DNA of 64,000 bases from Frateuria_A sp051900415 (GCF_051900415.1 NZ_JBHZGL010000007.1:129169-193168), one strand, 5' to 3'. Positions 8,831-18,508 are shown, numbered from the stretch's first letter. Notes: generated by a model not told the origin, from the sequence alone. Made by a program: numbers and translations.

Positions 8831-9814
8831 TCATGCCGCGTCCCGACGGCCGCTGGCGGCCTGTTCGAGCAGGCTCCAGCCCGCGCCGGGCAGATGCGCG
8901 CCCTCGCTCAGCACGCGCCGGAACGTGCGCGCGCCAGGCTCGCCCTGATACAGCCCGAGCAGGTGCCGGCTGATGTGCTTGAGCGCGGTGCCGCGCCGCA
9001 GCTCCGCCTCCACGTAGGGGCGCAGGTGCCCGAGCACCTCCTCGCGCGAGGGCATCGGCGCGCCATACAGCGCCGCCTCCAGCTGCGCCAGCAGGTAGGG
9101 ATCGTGGTAGGCCGCGCGGCCCAGCATCACGCCGTCGACCTGGGTCAGGTGCGCCTGCACCGCCTCTACCGTCGTGATACCGCCGTTGATGACCACCACC
9201 AGTTGCGGGAACTCGCGCTTGAGGCGGTACACCCGTTCGTAATCCAGTGGAGGGACCTCGCGGTTTTCCTTCGGGCTCAGGCCCTTCAGCCAGGCCTTGC
9301 GCGCATGCACCACCAGCACTTCGACGCCCGCCGACACCATCGTTTCGGTGAAATGCTGCAGGTCCGCGTAATCATCCTGCTCGTCCACGCCGATGCGGCA
9401 CTTGACCGTCACCGGCACGTCCACGACATCCCGCATCGCCCGCACGCAATCGCCGACCAGCGCCGGCTCGCGCATCAGGCAGGCGCCGAAGCGGCCGGAC
9501 TGCACGCGGTCGGACGGGCAGCCGACGTTGAGGTTGATCTCGTCATAGCCGGCCTGCGAGCCCAGCCGCGCCGCCTGCGCGAGTTCCGCCGGGTCGCTGC
9601 CGCCCAGTTGCAGCGCGACCGGATGCTCCTGCTGGCTGTGCTCGAGCAGGTGCAGCTGGCCACCGCGCACCAGCGCGGCGCTGGTCACCATCTCGGTATA
9701 CAGCCGCGCGTGGGGCGACAGAAGCCGGTGGAAGTAGCGGCAGTGCCGGTCCGTCCAGTCCATCATCGGCGCGACGGTCAGGCGGAAATCGGCGGGAGCG
9801 GGGGAGGAAGCCAT
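8831..9814 (-). CDS. dusA: tRNA-dihydrouridine(20/20a) synthase
   Basis: This FMN-dependent TIM-barrel enzyme reduces uridine in the tRNA D-loop with NADPH. The 327-residue protein has the family signature NLNVGCPSDRVQSGRFGACLM, with the catalytic Cys in GCPSDR, and the FMN-binding VTVKCRIGVD and INGGI strands. The start MASSPAPADFRLTVAPMMDWTD places the substrate loop at the usual distance. The GCPSDRVQ form points to DusA rather than DusB or DusC. It is a single gene. Confidence 0.95.
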   Translation of the reverse strand: MASSPAPADFRLTVAPMMDWTDRHCRYFHRLLSPHARLYTEMVTSAALVRGGQLHLLEHSQQEHPVALQLGGSDPAELAQAARLGSQAGYDEINLNVGCPSDRVQSGRFGACLMREPALVGDCVRAMRDVVDVPVTVKCRIGVDEQDDYADLQHFTETMVSAGVEVLVVHARKAWLKGLSPKENREVPPLDYERVYRLKREFPQLVVVINGGITTVEAVQAHLTQVDGVMLGRAAYHDPYLLAQLEAALYGAPMPSREEVLGHLRPYVEAELRRGTALKHISRHLLGLYQGEPGARTFRRVLSEGAHLPGAGWSLLEQAASGRRDAA

Positions 9815-9879
9815 CCGTCCATTGTAGGCGGGCGGCTGGCCGGCTGCCCGCGAGGCAAGGCGTTACCGCATCGGGGAAG

Positions 9880-10500
9880 CTAGGACGCCCGCCGATCCAT
9901 GCGAGCCGTCCAGCTCATACCCCCGACGATCGCCAGCAGGATGCCCAGCGCGACCCAGGGATGCGGCTCATACAGGATCACGATGAACGCGCCCACCGCG
10001 GGTGCGAGGATTTCGAACAACCAGCGCAAGGCCCGCGCGCGGGGTACCTCCGGCGCCAGCCTCGCCACGAACGCCAGGTAGGCCCAAAGCAACGCTGTCG
10101 CACCGAACGTCGCCAATACGGCCGCCACGTAGACGACGATGCCCTTGCCGTGGGTGACTTCGATCACGTAGCGGGTCGCCATCGGCATCAGCGCGACGAT
10201 GCTGAGCAGCGCGAGGTTGATTGCCGTGCCTACGCCGTCGACGTCACGCAAATGCGCCACGATCCGGCGGTGGTGGAACCAGATCACGCCGATCAGCAGG
10301 AAGCTGATGAAATAAACCAGCAGCGGCGTCGACCATGCATCCCACAGCGAGCCGGCGGCGATGGATTCGGGCGGGCGGATCTCCAGCGCCGACAGCGTGA
10401 TCGCGATGGCGAACACGCCATCGGAAAGCATCACCATGCGATCGAGGTGGCGCTGGCCGACGTGGTGGTCGGAAATCGGTTCCTGTACGCGACTGCCCAT
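9880..10500 (-). CDS. TMEM175-type (DUF1211) membrane protein, putative K+ channel
   Basis: A 206-residue protein with about six hydrophobic segments. The first carries SDGVFAIAITLSALEI, the signature helix of the TMEM175/DUF1211 family, whose characterised members are potassium channels. The ATG at 10500 is chosen because AAGGAG lies eight bases upstream; the longer reading would need a GTG with no such site. It stands alone and divergent from fpr. Channel activity here is inferred from the family. Confidence 0.87.
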   Translation of the reverse strand: MGSRVQEPISDHHVGQRHLDRMVMLSDGVFAIAITLSALEIRPPESIAAGSLWDAWSTPLLVYFISFLLIGVIWFHHRRIVAHLRDVDGVGTAINLALLSIVALMPMATRYVIEVTHGKGIVVYVAAVLATFGATALLWAYLAFVARLAPEVPRARALRWLFEILAPAVGAFIVILYEPHPWVALGILLAIVGGMSWTARMDRRAS

Positions 10501-10731
10501 CCCGCTTGCTCCTTTGCTATCCACCCCGGCGCGCCATGATGCCGCAGGCCGCCGACGGCGTCATGGCGCGCAGCGGCCGGCCGGATCACGTATCCTGTAT
10601 CGCTGCCGCCGCGCGCCGCGTGGCGCCCGCCAGGCGCAGCGAACCCGCCGCCGGCCTGTTCCCCACAACCCCGGCCTGTCCGGCGCCCGGCCGATTGCCG
10701 CGCGACTGCTTTTCGACGAGACACGACAACC

Positions 10732-11508
10732 ATGGTGGCACTGGCGACCGAGCACGTGATCGACGTGCGTCACTGGAACGACAGCCTTTTCAGCTTCCGC
10801 GCCACGCGCGATCCCGGCTTCCGCTTCGAGAGCGGACAGTTCGTGATGATCGGCCTGGAGGTGGACGGCCGTCCGTTGATGCGCGCCTACTCCATCGCCA
10901 GCGCGAGCTGGGAGGAACACCTGGAGTTCTTCTCGATCAAGGTGCCCAATGGCCCGCTGACCTCGCGCCTGCAGCACCTCAAGCCGGGCGATCCGCTGGT
11001 GGTCAGCCGCAAGCCCACCGGCACGCTGGTGCTGGACGATCTCAAGCCCGGCAGGAATCTTTACCTGTTCGGCACCGGCACGGGCCTGGCGCCGTTCATG
11101 AGCGTGATCCGCGATCCGTCCACCTACGAGCGCTACGAGAAGATCGTGCTGGCTCACGGCGTGCGCCAGGTCAGCGACCTGGCCTATGCCGACTATCTCG
11201 AGCGCGAACTGCCGCAGCACGAGTACCTGGGCGAGCTGGCGCGCGAGAAACTGATCTACTACCCCACCGTCACCCGCGAGCCGTTCAAGAACCGCGGGCG
11301 CATCACCGACGCTATCGTCGACGGCGTGATGAGCCGGGTCACCGGCCTGCCGCCGCTCAACCCCAGCACCGACCGCGTGATGCTGTGCGGCAGCCCGGCG
11401 ATGCTCGACGACCTGTGCGCATTGCTGGACGGACGCGGCTTCCAGGCCTCGCCGCGCACGCGCGAACCGGGCGACTACGTGATCGAGCGGGCGTTCGTCG
11501 AGAAGTAG
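10732..11508 (+). CDS. fpr: Ferredoxin--NADP+ reductase
   Basis: An FAD flavoprotein of 258 aa that exchanges electrons between NADPH and ferredoxin or flavodoxin. The FAD-binding barrel carries RAYSIAS at about residues 51-57. The nucleotide-binding half begins GTGTGLAPFMSVIRDP and ends with LCGSPAMLDDL and a C-terminal ERAFVEK, typical of the bacterial subclass I Fpr. It is a single gene, likely part of iron-sulfur and oxidative stress metabolism. Confidence 0.95.
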   Translation: MVALATEHVIDVRHWNDSLFSFRATRDPGFRFESGQFVMIGLEVDGRPLMRAYSIASASWEEHLEFFSIKVPNGPLTSRLQHLKPGDPLVVSRKPTGTLVLDDLKPGRNLYLFGTGTGLAPFMSVIRDPSTYERYEKIVLAHGVRQVSDLAYADYLERELPQHEYLGELAREKLIYYPTVTREPFKNRGRITDAIVDGVMSRVTGLPPLNPSTDRVMLCGSPAMLDDLCALLDGRGFQASPRTREPGDYVIERAFVEK

Positions 11509-11694
11509 CCGCCCGCAAAGCGCCTCCATTTCCGTCCGGGTTGTTGGCTCAGACGAGCCGATCCTTCACCGAGGCGACGGGAGGTGACAGGCGGATGAGA
11601 CAACTGCCGGCAGCTTCAACAGCCCATCCACACCGCGACCACTAGCCTCCTGACGATCCGGCGCCTCACGCGCCCTCAGGTTGCGGAGACTCCC

Positions 11695-12837
11695 GTGGCA
11701 TCCAGCGCCCCGCCCCCGGTACAGGCAGGCCACGCACGCGGCAGCGTCGTGCTGGGCGTGGGCCGCGACGCGGCGCACTCCAGCCACGAGGCGGCCGCGC
11801 ACGCGGCCATCGCGCAGCAGCTGGCCGACCTGCTGCACTACGACTTCGCCGGTGCCTACGTGCCGGGACAGCCCTATCCTGGCCCGCTCTACTTCGTGCC
11901 GGGCGACGTGCTGACCGGACTGGATACGGCTGCGGCCTGCGGCATCCGCAGTGCATCCGACCTTTTCGGCGGCGTGGTGCCGGACCGCGTGGTGGCCTCC
12001 AAGGCGATCACCCATCCCCTGGTCGACGCTCCCACGCGCGCGCCGGAAGGCTGGTCCGAGGCGTTCGCCGAGCGGGTGCGCGCCGTGGTGCTGCCCGGCT
12101 ACAGCGCCTACGCGCCCGCCGATGCACGCCGCGCGGGGCGCGCACTGTTGCACCTGGGTCCCGTGCGCATCAAGCCGGCGCATGGCAACGCCGGTCGTGG
12201 CCAGCGGGTGGCCAGCGACATTGGCGAACTGGATGCGATCATCGCCGACGTCGACGAGGACGCGCTCGCCAGCGATGGCCTGGTGCTGGAAACCGACCTG
12301 CGCGACCTGACCACCTGGAGCGTGGGCCAGGTCCGCGTGGATCACCACACCATCGCCTACTACGGCACCCAGTGGCTGACCCGCGACAACGCCGGCGAGG
12401 TGGCCTATGGCGGCTCCAGTCTGCGCGTGCACCGCGGCGGCTTCGACGCACTGCTGCGTGAACCGCTGCCGCCGCCGGTGCGCGAGGCGGCCGCGCAGGC
12501 GCAGCTCTACGACGAGGCCGCGCGGCAATGCTTCCCGCGCATGTTCGCCTCGCGCCGCAATTACGACGTGGTGCAGGGCAAGGACCATCGCGGCCAGGCG
12601 CATGCCGGCGTGCTCGAGTCGTCCTGGCGTATCGGCGGCGCCAGCGGCGCGGAGGCCGCCGCGCTGTTGCGCTTGCGCGACGAACCGGGTCGCCGCTGGC
12701 TCGGCGTGCGCACGGAGGAACGCTACGGGAGCGATGCCGAACCGCCGCCCGGCGCCACCGTGCTGTTCCGCGGCACCGACCCGGCAGTCGGCCCGCTACT
12801 GAAGTTCACCGTGGTGGAGGATGATGACGACACGTAG
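11695..12837 (+). CDS. DUF3182 family protein (ATP-grasp-like)
   Basis: A 380-residue soluble protein matching the DUF3182 family by its opening and by IKPAHGNAGRGQ. That segment recalls the nucleotide-binding lysine and glycine-rich loop of ATP-grasp enzymes, and the later LVLETDLRD and SWRIGG motifs fit a ligase-like fold. The activity is unknown. The start is GTG with GGAG six bases before it. Its 3' end overlaps the start of the hydrolase gene by 17 bases, so the two products are probably made together. A 345-codon open frame on the opposite strand is a composition shadow. Confidence 0.82.
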   Translation: MASSAPPPVQAGHARGSVVLGVGRDAAHSSHEAAAHAAIAQQLADLLHYDFAGAYVPGQPYPGPLYFVPGDVLTGLDTAAACGIRSASDLFGGVVPDRVVASKAITHPLVDAPTRAPEGWSEAFAERVRAVVLPGYSAYAPADARRAGRALLHLGPVRIKPAHGNAGRGQRVASDIGELDAIIADVDEDALASDGLVLETDLRDLTTWSVGQVRVDHHTIAYYGTQWLTRDNAGEVAYGGSSLRVHRGGFDALLREPLPPPVREAAAQAQLYDEAARQCFPRMFASRRNYDVVQGKDHRGQAHAGVLESSWRIGGASGAEAAALLRLRDEPGRRWLGVRTEERYGSDAEPPPGATVLFRGTDPAVGPLLKFTVVEDDDDT

Positions 12838-13600
12838 CGAAGACACCGACATCCTCGTCGACGGCGCGCGCATCGCCGGCACCGTGCTCGCCCCCGGCTC
12901 GACCATCCCCGGCGTGCTGTTCGTGCATGGCTGGGGCGGCTGCCGGGAACGCGACCTGGGCCGCGCCCAGCAGATCGCCGCACTGGGCTGCATCTGCCTG
13001 ACCTTCGACATGCGAGGCCACGTGCGCACCGAGGCGATGCGCCAGACCGTCACCCGCGAGCAGAACCTCGCCGACGTCGTCGCCGCCTACGACCACCTGC
13101 GCTTGCAGCCCCACGTCGACCCCGATTCCATCCTGGTCGTCGGCGCCAGTTACGGCGGTTACCTCGCGTCGATCCTCACCTCGCTGCGTCCGGTCAAATG
13201 GCTCGCGTTGCGAGTCCCGGCGCTGTACGCGGACGAGGACTGGGACAAACCCAAACGGTCGCTGCCACGCGCGCAACTGGACGCCTACCGCAGCCGCGTG
13301 CTCGAACCGGACGACAACCGCGCGCTGCGCGCCTGCAGCGATTTCCGCGGCGACGTGCTCGTCGTCGAGTCGGGCCACGACCACCTGGTCCCTCACCCGG
13401 CCATCGTCAGCTACCGCAACGCGTTCCGTCGCACCCACTCGGTCACCTACCGGATCATCGACGAGGCCGACCATGCGCTCTCCAGTCCCGACTGCCAGCG
13501 CGCCTACACCTCGATGCTGCTGGGCTGGACCACCGAAATGGTGTTCGGCGCCCGCGCCGGTCGCGGCCCCATGCAGACCTATCAGCCAGAATCTCCGTAG
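12821..13600 (+). CDS. Alpha/beta hydrolase
   Basis: A 259-residue cytoplasmic serine hydrolase: oxyanion HGWGG at about residues 35-39, nucleophile elbow GASYGG (Ser near 109), an acid in VVESGHDHLVP, and the catalytic His in DEADHALSS. No lid domain is obvious and the substrate is unknown; dienelactone- or acyl-peptidase-like members share this layout. It starts inside the 3' end of the DUF3182 gene (17-base overlap), which argues for translational coupling. A second Met three bases later is an equally good start. Confidence 0.85.
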   Translation: MMTTRSEDTDILVDGARIAGTVLAPGSTIPGVLFVHGWGGCRERDLGRAQQIAALGCICLTFDMRGHVRTEAMRQTVTREQNLADVVAAYDHLRLQPHVDPDSILVVGASYGGYLASILTSLRPVKWLALRVPALYADEDWDKPKRSLPRAQLDAYRSRVLEPDDNRALRACSDFRGDVLVVESGHDHLVPHPAIVSYRNAFRRTHSVTYRIIDEADHALSSPDCQRAYTSMLLGWTTEMVFGARAGRGPMQTYQPESP

Positions 13601-13741
13601 CAAGTCGGCGCCAGCAACTTACCCAAGACGAAAAACAGCAGTGGAAAGGAACAAACCTAAAACGGTGGCTTTCGCACAAAAATCACTTTTGCTGCTGATA
13701 GAGTGACCAGGCTCAATGAGTGAGCGGTCCATCAAGGGGAC

Positions 13742-14233
13742 ATGGCTATGATCAAACACTTGTCGCGCCGTGCCATTTTCGCCGGCCTGGTCGTCATGGG
13801 TCTTTCGGCTCCTGTTTTCGCGTCCGAATCGTCAAGCACCGGCCTGGGCCAGGCCTGGCCGAACGCGCAAGACGTAAGCACCAACTCCAATTGGCATGTT
13901 TACGTCTTCACGGTCAACGGGATCCGGTACGTGCAGATCAACGACCTCAACGGCAACGTGCGTGGAGCTTTCGCCGCCGCCAATGGTCAGTTCCTGGTCC
14001 TGCCGATGGGTCGCGACGCGCAGCGCATCGCTACGCCCCAGCAGCCGATGACGCTCGACAATAGCGTGGTTGCATTGACTTCGTACGCGCAAACTGTCTA
14101 TCGCGACGCCGCCATTCAAGTTCAGGCCACGCCCCTGAGCAGCGGTGCGACGATGTTTACCGCGGCACCATCCACGACCACCTTGGTCGCCCCATGCGAT
14201 AATCCGGCCGAGTGCAGCACCCACGTCGACTGA
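13742..14233 (+). CDS. Secreted protein of unknown function
   Basis: A 163-residue protein with a typical signal peptide (MAMIKHLSRRAIFAGLVVMGLSAPVFA). The mature part is polar, has two close Cys residues near the end (CDNPAEC) that could form a disulfide, and no known motif. Codon use is less GC-biased than in neighbours and the 140 bases upstream are A-rich. It is a single gene closed by a strong terminator. I do not recognise the family. Confidence 0.7.
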   Translation: MAMIKHLSRRAIFAGLVVMGLSAPVFASESSSTGLGQAWPNAQDVSTNSNWHVYVFTVNGIRYVQINDLNGNVRGAFAAANGQFLVLPMGRDAQRIATPQQPMTLDNSVVALTSYAQTVYRDAAIQVQATPLSSGATMFTAAPSTTTLVAPCDNPAECSTHVD

Positions 14234-14237
14234 AACC

Positions 14238-14269
14238 AAAAAAAAACCGCCGTTGAAGGCGGTTTTTTT
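14238..14269. terminator. Rho-independent terminator, probably bidirectional
   Basis: CCGCC/GGCGG with loop GTTGAA is flanked by an A run on the left and a T run on the right, so it can stop transcription on both strands: after the secreted protein gene (plus) and after the MASE1 gene (minus). Confidence 0.9.
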
Positions 14270-14295
14270 GTCACGAAGTCAGACGTCGCACGAAG

Positions 14296-15876
14296 TCAGA
14301 CGAGCTCCGGGTCAAACAACAAGATGCTGATCCGGGTGCCCTCAGCCACGGAATACATCCGCGCCTTGCCACCGAAAACGGCGGCCCGGTCCTTTATGGC
14401 GCCCAGGCCCAGTCCGCTGGGGTTCAACGCGGCCTGCAGGCCATCCCAACGCACACGACTCAGCCGTTCGTAGTCAACGCTGGCTTCCACGCGAAGCAGC
14501 ACCCAACGGCGCCTTCCAAACGATCCGCCCCTGAGCTTCATCTGGATGCGATTGAGGTTGCGACCAGCGCAGATCACGGCTATCGCTTCGTTGGCGAGGC
14601 GGTACAGCGCCAGATGGACGCTGCTGGAGAGCCCACCCAGCTTGGGGCCGTCGATATCGCACCAATACGCGACTCCTGCTTCGTCCAGGGCACGTGCCAC
14701 CGAGCCCTCACGCAGCGCAGCCGGCAAGCCACGCTCCCGCCAAGCCAGCGGATAGAGCGAATCGGCCAGGCGATAGATCTGGTGCTGGGTCACCGCCGCC
14801 TGGCGGTAGTAGGTGCGTTCGTCGGCTCCTGGCAGCAGGCAACGCAGGCGCCCGAGCAGTTGCGTGTAGGAGGCTTGAATCGCCCCGCTCATCTGTTCCA
14901 GAGCATATGCGGTCTGGCGCAGCTGCAGCTCGCCCAGGTGGAGGTTCCGCTGTGCCAACGCGAGCGTCAGCCGCGCATCGGCCTTTTCACGCTCCTCGCG
15001 TGTATGGAGCACTGCGATTCGCCCGCCGAGCATCAACATGGTGGTTATCGCAAAGGCCACGAACACCTCGGCGTGCAGCGTCGCCGGGTCGTAGCGATGG
15101 GGCATGGCAAGCATCACCGCGATACTGGCGGCAGTACCGCCAACCGCCGCGCCGCGCCAGCCATACCGCAAAGCCAGCCACGTGACGGGAAGGAACATCG
15201 CAACGCGCGCCTCCTCGCTGGCAGCCCCCGCTGGCCCCAAGGCGAGCCATACCAACAACGCCAAGGTCGGCAGCAACAGGCAGACGGTTTCCATGGCCAA
15301 CCGGCTTTCCGACAATCGCGCCCATAGCCGACGCGCGCCGTGCGTCAACAGCTCCTCTCGCACCAGGAGCACCAGCGGAACCAGCGTAAGGCTGCCGAGG
15401 TAAAAGCCGATGACATACCAGCCCGCAGCCTCGCGGTATGCCACTCCAGGAGGCCCTTGCACCAGCAACAGCACAAGGAAGCTCATTGCCGCCCAGATGA
15501 GGGCCGTCGCCGACAGGCCAAGCAAAAGAATGTTGATGTCTGGTGCAAGGCCCGCCGGAAAGAGTCGGCGGCGCTCGCGGCACCATCGGACAACGGGCAT
15601 CGCGAACACCATCGGGGGCGCCATCAGCGCGAGGGCCCACGGCCAACCGAATTCACCGGCGCAGGTAATGCCGGTATAGGCCAGAGGGATGAACTCGCCA
15701 ACCACGAGCGCCGGCCAGTACCGGTAGGGCAAGAGCAACAACACGCTGAAGCGGAGCCCGGAGATGGGAACCCAGTGGGTAATCGTCACTTGGCGCAGGA
15801 GGAAGTACGCAAGCGCATAGGCGAGAGCGACAGCCACGTGCCCCAGCCAGAAGTTTGCCCTTATCCCTTTCAGCAT
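14296..15876 (-). CDS. MASE1-domain sensor with degenerate kinase region
   Basis: A 526-residue inner-membrane protein. The N-terminal 290 residues hold eight or so helices of the MASE1 sensory domain (FWLGHVAVALAYALAYFLLR, WVPISGLRFSVLLLLPYRYWP). A coiled region leads to a C-terminal part resembling a NarX/LiaS-type transmitter: ALREGSVARALDEAGV, RLANEAIAV and the G box GLGLGAIKDRAAVFGG. I see no good phospho-acceptor His in the dimerisation segment (YTQLLGRLRCLL), so kinase activity is doubtful. No response regulator is adjacent. Confidence 0.8.
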   Translation of the reverse strand: MLKGIRANFWLGHVAVALAYALAYFLLRQVTITHWVPISGLRFSVLLLLPYRYWPALVVGEFIPLAYTGITCAGEFGWPWALALMAPPMVFAMPVVRWCRERRRLFPAGLAPDINILLLGLSATALIWAAMSFLVLLLVQGPPGVAYREAAGWYVIGFYLGSLTLVPLVLLVREELLTHGARRLWARLSESRLAMETVCLLLPTLALLVWLALGPAGAASEEARVAMFLPVTWLALRYGWRGAAVGGTAASIAVMLAMPHRYDPATLHAEVFVAFAITTMLMLGGRIAVLHTREEREKADARLTLALAQRNLHLGELQLRQTAYALEQMSGAIQASYTQLLGRLRCLLPGADERTYYRQAAVTQHQIYRLADSLYPLAWRERGLPAALREGSVARALDEAGVAYWCDIDGPKLGGLSSSVHLALYRLANEAIAVICAGRNLNRIQMKLRGGSFGRRRWVLLRVEASVDYERLSRVRWDGLQAALNPSGLGLGAIKDRAAVFGGKARMYSVAEGTRISILLFDPELV

Positions 15877-16167
15877 CCTTCATCCCCTTCCCTTGGCCCG
15901 AACCAGGCCGCCCCGCCGACCGATGCGTACGCGGCGCAAATTCGCGCAACCTGACCATCTGACAGATCAAATTCAGGTGAAGCCGGGACGTCCGTCCCAT
16001 GTCTTCACCACGCACGACGCATCCTAGCGTACCCGATCGCCGCACTGCGGCGACCGTGGCAGAACGTGCCGGTTACGGGACTGCAATCCGCTGCACGAAG
16101 GGCTTCGGGCTTGCCCGCGCCGGAGCTACTGCCCCACAGTGTCGTCTCCCCCAAGAGAGGCGGCCAG

Positions 16168-16647
16168 ATGGAAATCGCGCTCTACCTGCTCGCCGCCTTG
16201 CTGATCCTCGGCGGCCTCGCCGGGACGGTGCTGCCGATCCTGCCGGGCATCCCGATGATCTTCGGGGGCATCTGGCTGGTCGCCGCGGTCGATGGTTACC
16301 GCCACCTGGGCCTCGCCTGGCTGCTGGTGATCGGCGCGCTGGGCGCGCTCGGCGTGCTGGTCGATTTCGTCGCCGGCGCGGTGGGCGCCAAGCGGATCGG
16401 CGCCAGTCCGCGGGCGCTCTGGGGCGCCACCATCGGCACCTTGGTGGGCATGTTCCTGGGCATCCCCGGATTGATCTTCGGACCGTTCGTCGGCGCGCTG
16501 GTGGGCGAGCTTTCGGCCGGCACCAGCGTGCTGCGTTCGGCTCATGTCGGTGCCGGCACCTGGATTGGGCTGCTCGCCGGCACGCTGGTCAAGCTGGTGA
16601 TCTCGTTCCTGATGGTCGGCCTGTTCGGCTTGGCCATGCTGCTCTAG
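16168..16647 (+). CDS. DUF456 family membrane protein
   Basis: A 159-residue, very hydrophobic, glycine-rich protein with four to five helices. TVLPILPGIPMIFGGIW near the N-terminus and the later GLIFGPFVGALVGEL are DUF456 hallmarks. The function of the family is unknown. The ATG at 16168 is preferred because AGAGAGGCGG precedes it; the upstream reading in this frame is arginine-rich noise. It stands just before the DUF885 gene with its own spacing. Confidence 0.88.
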   Translation: MEIALYLLAALLILGGLAGTVLPILPGIPMIFGGIWLVAAVDGYRHLGLAWLLVIGALGALGVLVDFVAGAVGAKRIGASPRALWGATIGTLVGMFLGIPGLIFGPFVGALVGELSAGTSVLRSAHVGAGTWIGLLAGTLVKLVISFLMVGLFGLAMLL

Positions 16648-16716
16648 ACCCTAAGGCACAGGCACGCCTCGACCACACCCGCGTACGCTGCGCCATCACC
16701 CAAGAAGGAGCGTCCC

Positions 16717-18492
16717 ATGCGCAAGAGCCTCGCCCTCGCCCTGGCCGCCACGCTGGCGACCGCCGGATCGCTGCATGCGCAGGCCGCGCCCGACACCTGG
16801 GTCCAGCGCAGCAACGCCGACGCCAAGGTGCTGCTGGACACGATCGCCCGCTTCAGCCCCGAATTTGCCACCCAAGTCGGCGTACCCGGCTACGACACGA
16901 AAGTCGCCGACCTCAGGCCCGGTATCGACGAACGCTCGCGGGCGGCGTTGGTGGAGGCCAAGGGCAAGCTCGAAAAGCTGCTCGCGACGGAGAAGGACCC
17001 GAACGTGCGCGAGGATCTCGACATCATGATCGAGGCCACCGCCCAGCAGATCGAAGGCATCGACCTCAACCACAAATACCTGCTGCCCTACAACGACGTT
17101 GGCTCGCTCATCTTCAGCGGCGAGTTCGCGCTGCTGAAGGACGACGTCGACGCCAAGCGCCGTCCGGCCGCGCTCGAGCGTCTTCAGTGCTACGTCGGCA
17201 AGGCGCCCGGCTGCACGCCGATCACCGAGCAGGCCAAGGCGCTGACCGCGGCGCGACTGGACGAGAAGCCGCTGCTGGGGCCGTACAAGGCCGAGATCGA
17301 GCAGAAGCTCGCCAACACACCGCGCTACGTCGAGGGCATCCGCCAACTGTTCGCCAAGTACAAGCTCGATACCCCCGAGGGCAAGGTCGCGCTGGACGCG
17401 CTCGACACGCAGCTGAAGGACTACGACGCCTGGGTACGCAGCACCGTGCTGCCGCGCGCACGCACCGACTTCCGCCTGCCCGAGCCGCTGTACGCCTTCA
17501 ACCTCAAGCAGGTCGGCATCGACATCCCGCCCGAGCAGTTGATGAAGCAGGCCGAGCTCGAGTTCATGGAACTGCGCGGCATGATGCAGGCGCTGGCACC
17601 GGTGGTGGCCAAGGACGAAGGTATCGACGCCACCGACTACCGCGATGTGTTCAAGGCGCTGAAGAAGCAACAGCTTGCCCGCGACCAGGTGGAGCCCTGG
17701 TACCACGAAGTGCTCGGCCACATCGAGGACACCATCCGCGACAAGCGAATCGTCACGCTGCCCAAGCGCCAGATGCAGATGCGCCTGGCCTCGGAGGCCG
17801 AGGCTGCACAGGTACCCGCGCCGCACATGGACCCACCGCCGTTCCTCAACAACCACGGCGAACGCGGCACCTTCGTGCTGACCATGGGCAACCCCGGCAA
17901 CGGCAAGGACAACAGCCAGTCCTACGACGACTTCACCTTCAAGGCCGCCGCCTGGACGCTGACCGCGCATGAGGGCCGACCCGGACACGAACTGCAGTTC
18001 GCCGCGATGGTCGAGCGCGGCGTGTCGCTGGCGCGCAGCCTGTTCGCCTTCAACAGCGTCAACGTGGAAGGCTGGGCGCTGTATGCCGAGTCCGAGATGC
18101 TGCCCTACGAGCCGCCGGCCGGGCAGTTCACCGCGTTGCAGGCGCGCCTGATGCGAGCCGCCCGCGCCTACCTCGACCCGATGCTCAACCTGGGCCTGAT
18201 CACCCGCGAGCGCGCACACGACGTGCTCACCGGGGATGTCGGCCTGTCCGAAGCCATGGCGCGCCAGGAACTGGATCGCTACACCTTCAACAGCCCCGGC
18301 CAGGCCACGGCGTATTTCTACGGCTACCTGCGCCTGCAACAGCTGCGGCTGGAAACCGAACTGGCGCTCGGCGACAAGTTCGACCGCAAGGCCTTCAACG
18401 ACTTCGTGATCGGCCAGGGCCTGCTGCCGCCGGCGCAGCTGGCCGAAGCAGTGAAGACCCAGTTCGTACCGCAACAGAAGCAGAAGCACTGA
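16717..18492 (+). CDS. DUF885 family exported metallopeptidase-like protein
   Basis: A 591-residue protein with a signal peptide (MRKSLALALAATLATAGSLHAQA) and an all-helical body. The conserved site is TAHEGRPGHELQF at about residues 418-430, a His-Glu-x5-His type zinc motif found in DUF885 proteins, followed by EGWALYAE about 35 residues later, which supplies the third ligand. ARQELDRYTFNSPGQATAYFYG is the usual C-terminal block. It likely acts in the periplasm as a peptidase; the substrate is unknown. Confidence 0.9.
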   Translation: MRKSLALALAATLATAGSLHAQAAPDTWVQRSNADAKVLLDTIARFSPEFATQVGVPGYDTKVADLRPGIDERSRAALVEAKGKLEKLLATEKDPNVREDLDIMIEATAQQIEGIDLNHKYLLPYNDVGSLIFSGEFALLKDDVDAKRRPAALERLQCYVGKAPGCTPITEQAKALTAARLDEKPLLGPYKAEIEQKLANTPRYVEGIRQLFAKYKLDTPEGKVALDALDTQLKDYDAWVRSTVLPRARTDFRLPEPLYAFNLKQVGIDIPPEQLMKQAELEFMELRGMMQALAPVVAKDEGIDATDYRDVFKALKKQQLARDQVEPWYHEVLGHIEDTIRDKRIVTLPKRQMQMRLASEAEAAQVPAPHMDPPPFLNNHGERGTFVLTMGNPGNGKDNSQSYDDFTFKAAAWTLTAHEGRPGHELQFAAMVERGVSLARSLFAFNSVNVEGWALYAESEMLPYEPPAGQFTALQARLMRAARAYLDPMLNLGLITRERAHDVLTGDVGLSEAMARQELDRYTFNSPGQATAYFYGYLRLQQLRLETELALGDKFDRKAFNDFVIGQGLLPPAQLAEAVKTQFVPQQKQKH

Positions 18493-18508
18493 CCGCGCAC
18501 CGGACCGC

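Noticed and set aside
11566..12603. 345-codon frame opposite the DUF3182 gene
   Set aside because: Shadow of a high-GC gene; rich in Arg/His/Ala with no motif, while the plus strand has a recognised family and SD.
15999..17972. 657-codon plus frame over DUF456 and DUF885 genes
   Set aside because: Shadow frame; the correct frames encode a signal peptide and a zinc motif.
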